Assembly: GCA_026119935.1 (NCBI GenBank)
Contig: JALRMH010000044.1
Coordinates: 62,001 to 126,000, forward strand
Source: Endothia cerciana
Taxonomy: Eukaryota; Ascomycota; Sordariomycetes; Diaporthales; Cryphonectriaceae
DNA length: 64,000 bases
Reading direction: 5' to 3'
A program made the position numbers and the translations under genes. Under the pieces are notes generated by a model. That model searched no databases. It had not been told where the DNA came from and worked only from the letters and a program-made list of their open reading frames with translations. Below are positions 56,447 to 64,000 of the stretch, piece by piece. Numbering within the stretch: the first letter of the stretch is position 1; each line of letters begins with the position of its first letter.

Positions 56447-57349
56447 CAAGGGGCCGACGGGAACGGGGTTGCCTTCTCGCAGTGTCGTGGCTTCGAATGG
56501 CCTTCCAGTTCCTTCCCCCAACCCAACGCCCCCCCCCCCCCCAAAGCACAGAGCATGTTCATGTCTTACACTCGCGTGGATTGAAGTCGTTCGGGGACCT
56601 GCTATTGCCCCTTTTCCCCCGTGTGCCTCCCTCCGCAGTGCGAAGCAAGTCAGGAAGCTACGTACGATAGGCTGAAGGTCACGAACCGACAGTTGGGGAC
56701 ATACGAGTACCTGGACTATCCTGAACTGGCATGTTCAAACCGCGGCACGCGTCCGTTCAGGTGAAAAGTAAATAAAAATTAAAATAAAAATTAAATAAAT
56801 AGGGGGGTTGATCTTGGCAAGACAGGGGACTTCTCTCTTACGTGGCAGTCTTCTTGGGCTTGTCTGCTGGTGGATGGGAGGATCACGAGCAACAACAGCC
56901 CTGGGCTTGCTGAGGTTGAGATTATCCTCATATTGTCATTATATCTTCATCTGGTGAACCCCGTTTCGGCCACTCCCCGTTGTTGGGGCAAGTTCTTTAC
57001 AGGAGAAGATCCTATATTTTCATAGAAGGGATGCCTCTTAGCAGAGGGATAGAGAAGAAAGAGAAGAAGAAGAAGAAGAAGAAGAAGAAGAAGAAGAAGA
57101 AAGGAAGAAAAAAAAGAGGGGAAAGAAATCGGGGGGTTTGGGGGGGGGGGAGGGGCAGGCAACTAGAATAATGAGTGTGTCCTGAAACCGTATAGAGTGT
57201 CGTCCAGAATCTTGCCGTAAGAGAACATCGTGACCCTCGCGTCTCTACACCCTTTCCTTTCCATCCCAGCCGGTGTCATCATTACCATTCCCGAGGTCCA
57301 CCAAAGGGGGGGAAAGAGGGCGGTCGAGAAGCCGTGGCGCGAACTCTTG
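56447..57349. other. Intergenic between convergent CIA30 and Ras-like genes
   Basis: Contains a C14 tract (56529..56542), AT-rich TAAAAATTAAAA DNA near 56770-56800 likely belonging to 3' ends, (AAG)n at 57061..57100 and a G11 run near 57140. No gene seen. Confidence 0.5.
57061..57100. repeat. (AAG)n microsatellite
   Basis: About 13 AAG units in 3' flanking DNA of the Ras-like gene. Confidence 0.9.
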
Positions 57350-59680
57350 TCAGATCCACGCCGATACTGGCCGTCTCTCCGGCCGGTGAGGAGCCGCCAG
57401 AGCCGCCATCGCCGGCGGCGACAGCATCCTCGCGTAGCCGCCCCGTGGGGCGTCCCGCGGCAGGAGGAATGCGGCGGCCCGCTCCCCACAGGTCTCCTCC
57501 TGGTCGGCGGCGCGGACAGGAACCGGGACGGACGCGCGCTTGCCGCCGGTGGTGGTGACGGCGCGTAGCCCCAGCGGGGCCGGCGCGGGTGCATGGCCGC
57601 TCGCCTGGGACGCCCGTGCTCCGTCGCTGCGGTGCCCGTGCTGCTCGTGCCCGCGCAGGGGCAGGTCCGGGGCCTGCTGCATCGCCCTGGTGATGCTGCT
57701 GCCGCGGGCCGCGCCCGCTGGGCCGTGCTCGGGCTCGGCATCGGCTGATATGTCGACGATCGTGAAGCCGGGCTCCGTCTTCCGCAGCTCGGCGGACCTG
57801 CGGATGGAGAGCGAGCTCCTCGACAGCCAGCCCAGGCCGGCCCCGGGTATGTTGTTGCCCTGCATCCGCCGGCGGCTCTCCACGGAGGGGCCGCGCGACA
57901 GGCTTCCGACTACGTGCCTGGTGACCGCCCACTGTCCCTCCACCTCGTCTATCCATATCGGCGTCTCCGGCGTGGTGCCTGTGGCCGTGTCCGTCGGCCT
58001 CTTGGGCTCGTCATCGGTAAAGGGGTCGTACGTCGCATCCGGGATGGCCGGCATGACCACCGGAGAGGCGCGCCGCGGCTTCCTCTCCATCTCCTGGTTC
58101 TTCTCCGGCCGGCGGCCCCTCCGCGGATTCCTCACCTCGATCTTCTCACCCCACACGTCCTCCCCGGTCTCCACGCCAGGGTCGCCTCCGGCGCCGGCCT
58201 CGGTGAACAGCTGCGACCACCTCTCGGAGACGCCCTGCCACGACGGCAGGCTCCCCACCAGACCGCTCACGCACGCCCAGTACGGCGGCACACACGAACT
58301 CGCCACAGTCTTCTTCTTCGCCACATGTGCCGCCGGCGCCGCCGGCTGCCGACCCGTCGCGCGCGCGCGCGCGAGCTCGTCCCGCCGCCCCGCCTGCCGC
58401 CCCGCCATGACCTGGTCGACGATGATGCCGTACGCCTCGTCGACGTTGGCGTTGGTCCTGGCCGACGCCTCGATGTACGCACAGCCCGGGCCGAACCTGC
58501 GCGCCAGCTCCCGGCCCTCTTCCGCCGTGACCTGCCTCTCCATCGGCCCGCCGCCGCCCTTGAGCCTGTCCGTCTGCGCCGCGACCACCAGGACGGGCAA
58601 CTTGGGCTCCTCGGGTGGTATCCGTGCCGTCGTCCGTGGGGGCCCACCCCCTCGGGCTTCTTCCGCGGCCGCGTCGGGGGTGACGTCGCCCTTCTGGAGC
58701 AGGGGGTGCGTACCGGCAGAGATTATGGGTTCGTGCTGCGTGTCAGGGGCAGTGGTGGCTGGTTGGCTGTACGTGCTCGACCTGCTCCAGGTGGACTGGA
58801 AGCTCATGGCGCTGCCATGCTTCATGATCGGCAAGTGCCCGTTGTCCACGGGCACCGCGACCCGCTTCGACTCAGCGGACCGCTCGTCAGCCTCCCCGAT
58901 CGTCGGCAGCTGCTTGCCCTTCGCGGTCTCGGGAGGCGGAAGAGCCAGCGGGCGGGGCGTCGGGCTCTGCGGCGGGAGGGTCGGCAGGTCCTTTCCATGG
59001 AGCATGAACTCGGCGTCTGTGAGCGCGAAACCCTCTACTATCGTGCGGTCGCCGTGCTCCTCGTCGCCGCTCGAGAATAACGACATGTCGCTGTCACCAT
59101 CCTCGGTCTTGTGGGGCCGGCGCGGCAGCTTCTTCGAGGGCGGGCTCAGAGACAAAGCCCGCCGTGCCGAATTCGTCGGCGTCGCGGCAGGAGGTCGGAT
59201 GGTGTCGTTGGATGCCTGATCCTCGCGCCCCGTGCACAGGATGTCCTCTATGATGCCGCCATCGATCCACTCATAGGAGTGCTTGGACCAGGGGTTAAAC
59301 ATGAGCATTACCGCATCTGACTGCTCCAGCAGCCTCTTCCTGAGACCTTGCTCCTGGTGTGCCGAGTCCGCCGGGCTCATCGAGTCCATCGTGGCCCGCC
59401 CCCGGCCCGTCTGCAACTCGTGTATAATGAGGTGCACCTCTGTGCCGTCGATGAGGCGGAGGTGCTTGTGGCCGCCCATGCGGCACGCGTTCTCGGACCC
59501 CAAGTCGGCGAATTGTCGGAGGGTGTATCGCGACTGCAGCCTGGTCTTTCCAGTCCCCGGTGCACCCAGCAGCACGATCTGTATGTCCTCCGGCTTGGAG
59601 ACCGGCACCTCGGCGGAGCTCGACGGCGGCGGGCGCTGGCCCGAGCCGTCAGAAGATACAGACCACAGGTATTCCGTCAT
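57350..59680 (-). CDS. Ras-like small GTPase-related protein, enlarged and with degenerate G motifs
   Basis: A single long minus-strand ORF of 776 residues from the ATG at 59680. The P-loop is intact (GAPGTGKT, residues 39-46; preceded by DIQIVLL, as in Ras) and is followed by RLQSRYTLRQFADL. The switch-II site, where Ras has DTAGQE, reads LIIHELQTGRGRATM with no DxxG. After SDAVMLMFNPWSKHSYEWI comes a disordered insert of about 190 residues (Ser/Pro-rich, acidic). The G4 site then reads VLVVAAQTDRLK (Gln for the Asn/Thr-Lys core), and G5 is YIEASARTNANVDEAYG. A C-terminal 320-residue tail is rich in Pro/Arg and ends PVSAWI, without a CaaX box. GTP binding may persist but normal hydrolysis and membrane anchoring look unlikely; a scaffold-like or pseudo-GTPase role is an inference. 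No stops or frameshifts occur over 2.3 kb, so it is under coding constraint. Confidence 0.75.
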   Translation of the reverse strand: MTEYLWSVSSDGSGQRPPPSSSAEVPVSKPEDIQIVLLGAPGTGKTRLQSRYTLRQFADLGSENACRMGGHKHLRLIDGTEVHLIIHELQTGRGRATMDSMSPADSAHQEQGLRKRLLEQSDAVMLMFNPWSKHSYEWIDGGIIEDILCTGREDQASNDTIRPPAATPTNSARRALSLSPPSKKLPRRPHKTEDGDSDMSLFSSGDEEHGDRTIVEGFALTDAEFMLHGKDLPTLPPQSPTPRPLALPPPETAKGKQLPTIGEADERSAESKRVAVPVDNGHLPIMKHGSAMSFQSTWSRSSTYSQPATTAPDTQHEPIISAGTHPLLQKGDVTPDAAAEEARGGGPPRTTARIPPEEPKLPVLVVAAQTDRLKGGGGPMERQVTAEEGRELARRFGPGCAYIEASARTNANVDEAYGIIVDQVMAGRQAGRRDELARARATGRQPAAPAAHVAKKKTVASSCVPPYWACVSGLVGSLPSWQGVSERWSQLFTEAGAGGDPGVETGEDVWGEKIEVRNPRRGRRPEKNQEMERKPRRASPVVMPAIPDATYDPFTDDEPKRPTDTATGTTPETPIWIDEVEGQWAVTRHVVGSLSRGPSVESRRRMQGNNIPGAGLGWLSRSSLSIRRSAELRKTEPGFTIVDISADAEPEHGPAGAARGSSITRAMQQAPDLPLRGHEQHGHRSDGARASQASGHAPAPAPLGLRAVTTTGGKRASVPVPVRAADQEETCGERAAAFLLPRDAPRGGYARMLSPPAMAALAAPHRPERRPVSAWI

Positions 59681-62600
59681 TTCAAGATCGAAGAGTAGTT
59701 ATCCTATAGTGAAGAGAGTGTATCAACGACTAAACCATGTCGTATAGATGAAAATAAGCCCCCGCGAGATATTGTGAACTCATCTCCGACCGGACAGGCA
59801 AAGGTGAGGTGAGAAGGACTGTCTCCTTTGTATTTGCGAGAGAATGAGGCAGGAAACAAACACATGTCGCCAAACGGGCGGGAACACTACTTTGAACATC
59901 AGGAACGGTCATCTCCCGGTCCCCCTGGGAGGAAATAAGTGAACTCAGGTCTTCGAAAGAGTTGTCGGGCAAAATGATGAAAGGTTGACTTGAGACACTA
60001 GGAACGAACTCTATCCGAACAGACTCAGCCCAAAGGTAACAACGAGACCACACAGACAATAAGGTAAGGAGATGGTGTCAACTTGGTCGATAGGTCGAGA
60101 TAGGAAGATACATGGTAGCGTTAAGGCTGCTGAGCACACTTGTGGTCCCATGGTAACCATGGCCTTAAGGCAGAGCATGTCGTCGTCACCGCCGTCGTCG
60201 TTACGAGAACCTACAGCGAGTTCAGATACGGGAGCACATCCAAGGCTGCATCTTGGCGTGCCTCAGACGTGAGAGGAAGCCGAGACCCAATGATTTCACA
60301 GAGTGTTCGACCCTTAGGGCGAAGTGAGGCAAAAGAAGCTCTCGGCGATGGGACAACCCGCGTTCGTGGGATGAGGAAGAACTGGTGAAACCCTTATTGC
60401 GCTCTGGTCTGGAAAGCTTCAGAGAGACCTTGAAGCCTTGTGCCAATCGCGAGATTGAAGCCCTGTTTCGAGAGAAACAGCCGTGACGCCTGTTTCGTCC
60501 TCTCAGAGGGCAGGGGGTGTCCGCCTGAACGACCCTGCAGGTCGAGGCGTAAACATGCGGCACGCGCTGAACCTTAATCGTGGTCCGTGCTCTTCTCGCG
60601 TGGATAGTGCGAGCTTATTTGAGCCTCAGGTATGGCAGGATTCTTGTCGTCTGGTATGTGACACCTGTCAAGCCTGTCAGACTCCGTAGGGAACCAAGCA
60701 CCTCGTTCGAATCTCGACTTTCGTGGAGGAGATGGGGCAACAGGGAACGTGCGCTGCCCACCTACGAGACGTGACCCTTGGGTGGCAGGATAGATCGAAT
60801 CCGGAGTTCGTTCCGGGTCCCGTAGTGAGGTAACAGTCCTGCAGATCCGCCCGAGACCGTTCAAAATGGTGGCAGCGGATGAAAGTGCATGTTGCCTGGA
60901 GATCAACTCTTTCTTTCCACATGCAGGCCCAGCCGGCCGGCCTTGATAATTGGCCTGGCCACCCAAGTGTCAGCGGTGACTGTGTTTCAAAGGGGGGGCG
61001 ATGTATGATGAGATGGAAAACCATTCCTCTCAGCCTAGGCGGCATAGGGAGCCATAGCCAGCTCAACGAAATAGTTCTCGCCATTCCCATGGCATCGGGC
61101 CCATTCTGCAGAGAAGTTGGTTCAGGCCCGGGTCGACAGCCGTCAGGGAAACACTGATTCACCCAAGCACCGGCGTTTTCTCGATATAGCACAGGAGGCC
61201 CCTCCACAGGTGTGTGAGGCCACCATCCGCCGTAGGGATAGACGGCACAGCTTGAACTGAGTCAGTCGATGTCGTGCTAATTCTTGGATGAGTCAGTAAG
61301 GCTTGCAATGAGAGTTCATTTCTGTGACTTGTTGCAGCAGCAAATCCAGTGTCGAAGGTTTCGGTATGAGTTGCCGGAAGCTTGCGTTGGAGTCAACACC
61401 GGAAACATGTATCCGGGATCGACATACTCGTGAGTTTGGATGATCTGGAAAGCACATGGTTTCATCGAGGCCACGAGAACCAGACCTGACGGAACTGAAA
61501 ATGCCGAACAGAGGATCAAACAGAATGTTATGCAGGAGTACGGAAAGGGATGTGCGGTCTTGTCACAGTGTTACCATTCATGATGAATGATGAGACGAAA
61601 GATATAGCCCATTCGCGAGTGGCGGTGGCAGAACAGGCAGCGAATCGTGCCTGAGGCCTCCACTGAAAATGTCGATTGTTCATTCAGAACCATGTCTTGA
61701 TAGAGCATGACCAGCAGCAGACAGGCCAGACAAATGTTCTGGCCGGCCAGGTGACTCCATGAGTGTTTCACTCGACGCTGTGCGCGTAGTGCCTCTTGAT
61801 AGATGGTATGTTACTCCGGCTTCTAGACGACGGACGCGCGTCAGGTTGAAGACGCCAGAGGGGCCGGGGCGTGGATGGCAGCTGAGATAGCAGCGGACGC
61901 CGCCCCTCCTCGAGCCCTCACAAACTCCCAGTCGCCACTGCAGTATGCGGGGTTTGCCAATGTGAACGACGCTCCCTCCTCCACCGTATGGTCCTGGGCT
62001 CACCTGGCGCCGCAGGCCTCATGAACGCCCAGTTTGACTCCCATCCATGCCACAGCCGTCCACGCCAGGGTGCTGGGCGTGGCATTCTCGCCCGCCTCCT
62101 TGAGCCCCTAAATCCCTCGAGTCGTGCCGGGTAGACGAGGGGGTTCTGATTCATGTCGACAGCATGAACTCAAGACTAGAAGAAGCTCCCTGCCCTCTCT
62201 TAAATCCGAGTGATGGCAACCAGCAATGACGCTCATATGTTTGGCAGTGCTTGCGGCAGCAGATAATTGCCATGCAGCCTTGGTGCAGGGGCTGCGGACT
62301 GCGAAAGCTGCTCTTTTGGCACTTATGGATTGTACCCATGAGAACCATGTCGGGTCACGACAACGTGAGATCTGACAGCCAGGGAGGACATATGAAGTGT
62401 CAGAGTGAGCACGTGTGAAAACTCACCATTCCGCCTGTATGCAGCTATGTACTACCCGCTACCGTACGCGGGCTTTGTCGAGGGGTCAAAGGGTTAGACC
62501 CCTGCAAGATCTCTTATCAGGGGGGCTGTTTAACCGATAAGAACTTTTTCAGGTGGGACCAAATTTTTTTTCCGGGGCTTGCAAGGGGAGCGCGAACTTC

Positions 62601-62776
62601 GACCTCAAAACTTCTGGCGGCCCTGGAGCCTTTACATCCTCCCTCCCCAACCCGAGCTCTGAGCTGGAACTACTGCTACCGCCACCTCAGCATCATTGAT
62701 GTCTGGACCGCCAGCCTGGCTTTTTACCAACAACACCGCCCTTCCGGCCTCAACCCCCCAAGCCAACGACAACACG
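59681..62776. other. Divergent intergenic region (about 3.1 kb)
   Basis: Lies between the divergent Ras-like (-) and Srp40-type (+) genes. Several 60-180-codon ORFs exist on both strands, none with recognisable features. The final 150 bp, with a polyT stretch near 62565, probably form the Srp40 promoter and leader. No tRNA was found; a TTCGAATC-like string at 60703 lacks matching stems. Confidence 0.5.
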
Positions 62777-64000
62777 ATGGCCAAGTCAAAGAGCAAGGCT
62801 AAAGCCTCCAACAGGACCACGATCGAGGCTCCTCCTGCCCAGCTGCTCGACCTTGTTGAGCACTTCCTCCAGACCCACCAGCTCGCCACCGCACACGCCG
62901 CCCTTCAGCAGGAGCGCAAGCGGAAGGGCTGGGCCACGACTGGCCAGAAGAAGAATGGACAACAGGGTCTCGTTGACATCTTCACCAAGTACAGCACCAC
63001 GCTCAAGCCTCAAGGCACCCCAGCCCCCAGTGGTTCCGACAGCGATAGTGACGACGAGCCCGACTCTTCCAGTGAGAGCAGCAGCGACGAGGAGAGCGAT
63101 GTTGAGATGAAGGATGCTGAGACGCCCGCCAAGGCCGCTGCTGCCGCCGACTCTGACAGCTCCGACAGCAGCTCCAGCGATAGCGACAGTGATAGCGAGA
63201 GCGAGGACGAGGCTCCTGCCAAGGCCGGTCTTGGGGCTACCTCCGCTGCTGTGCCCGCCGCGGGCAACCCACTGAAGCGCAAGGCTGCTTCTGAGAGCGA
63301 TCCTTCCGATTCCGACTCGAGCTCCAGCTCTGGTTCAGACGGTTCCAGTGACGAGTCGAGCTCGGAGGACGAGAAGCCTCAGGTCAAGAAACAAAAGAAG
63401 GTGGAACCGCCCGCCTCGGATGAATCCTACGAGGAGAGTTCTTCGGACGAGAGCGACGAAGAGCCGGCTACCAAGAAGGCGGTTCCCGCCCAAGCCGAGA
63501 AGGAGGGCGTGAGTGTGACATCACAGAACTGTTGTCACTTTGCAATATTCCTTGCTAACAAAACCGTCCGCAGTCCGACGATGACAGCTCTGGTTCCGAC
63601 AGCTCCAGCGATCCCAGCAGCGAGAGCGGTAGCGATAGCGACTCCGACGAGGAGACCCTCGAGAAAGCTGCCAAGATCAAACTCCCAGAGTCTGGCTCCT
63701 CGGATTCCTCCTCCGAGTCTAGTTCTGACTCCGAGTCCGACTCGGACGCTCCCGTCAGGAAGGGACCCCCTCCTCCCGTGAAGACCGGCTCCGACTCATC
63801 CGTGACCCTGGGCAAGACCTCGCCCGACATCTATCCTCCCCTGCCGCCCGACCCAATCACCTTCAAGAAGAACAACCGCGGCGGCCCAAAGAACGGCAAC
63901 CCTCCGCCCGCCAAGACTCAGAACGAGCCCTTCTCCCGCATCCGCAAGGACGTTGTGGTGGATGACAAGTTCAGGTCCAACCGGTTCGAGGACAACGGCC
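62777..64000 (+). CDS. SRP40: Srp40/Nopp140-type nucleolar phosphoprotein (5' part; runs off the window)
   Basis: ATG at 62777 (ACGATGGCC). Exon 1 is 62777..63508. The 65-nt intron 63509..63573 has a GTGAGT donor, GCTAAC branch and CCGCAG acceptor, and exon 2 is open to the window end. The N-terminus has a LisH-like helix pair (LLDLVEHFLQTHQLATAHAA). A long low-complexity region of Ser-Asp-Glu blocks alternates with Lys-rich patches (KRKAASESDPSDSD, KKQKKVEPP), the hallmark of CK2-phosphorylated Nopp140 proteins. Near the end, the SRP40 C-terminal domain begins (EPFSRIRKDVVVDDKFRSNR) and its rest lies beyond the window. Such proteins chaperone snoRNPs and support rRNA synthesis in the nucleolus. 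The frame opens earlier (ATG 62699), but the 26 residues before MAKSKSK look non-conserved. Confidence 0.88.

Noticed and set aside
57540..59219. Plus-strand ORF of 559 codons
   Set aside because: Antisense shadow of the Ras-like gene; high third-position GC keeps the opposite strand open.
60690..60760. Possible tRNA (TTCGAATC string)
   Set aside because: Flanking bases do not form a T-stem or acceptor stem.

Overview
The window reads as nuclear DNA of a filamentous ascomycete (Pezizomycotina, probably a sordariomycete). The grounds are short introns of about 50-110 nt with GTRAGT-like donors and CTRAY branch points, a HET-domain gene, a fungal CBM1 secreted protein, a tyrosinase, a Fot1/pogo-type transposon remnant, and pseudogenes whose stop codons look like C-to-T/G-to-A changes (RIP-like). 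No rRNA, tRNA or CRISPR was recognised.

Layout. 0-6.5 kb: the 3' part of the DEAD-box helicase gene MAK5 (+), a convergent spliced gene of unknown function (-), a weak multi-exon remnant (-), and a HET-domain gene (+). 7.3-8.4 kb: a secreted CBM1 protein (+). 9.9-12.3 kb: two adjacent broken genes on the minus strand, a protein-kinase pseudogene and a small fungal-specific gene. 12.3-18.0 kb: gene-poor. 18.1-19.2 kb: a DHDPS/LGA1-like aldolase (+). 20.8-23.4 kb: a seven-exon-like tyrosinase (+). 24.8-29.2 kb: decayed minus-strand coding fragments interrupted by a 1,337-bp Fot1/pogo-like element with 72-bp terminal inverted repeats. 29-30.2 kb: a NYN (YacP-like) nuclease-fold protein (-).

30.5-48.7 kb is a gene desert of about 18 kb, rich in G/C homopolymers, (GT)n, (GGT)n and (AAG)n tracts, in which I can support no protein gene. 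It ends at a zipper-poor bZIP-type transcription factor gene (49.08-50.55 kb, +) with a long leader carrying one short upstream ORF. A second gene-poor stretch (50.6-55.6 kb) leads to a CIA30-domain gene (+). Next come a divergent Ras-like GTPase gene (-, 57.35-59.68 kb) whose G3 and G4 motifs have decayed, and the 5' part of an Srp40/Nopp140-type nucleolar protein gene (+, 62.78 kb to the window edge).

Housekeeping genes (MAK5, Srp40, CIA30, NYN) sit beside accessory ones (HET, tyrosinase, CBM1, the decayed kinase locus). I see no operon or biosynthetic cluster; the genes appear individually transcribed. The observations most worth checking are the RIP-like double pseudogene, the deleted Fot1 element in a decayed locus, the desert upstream of the bZIP gene with a recurrent TACCATAGYA motif, and the motif-deficient Ras-like protein.
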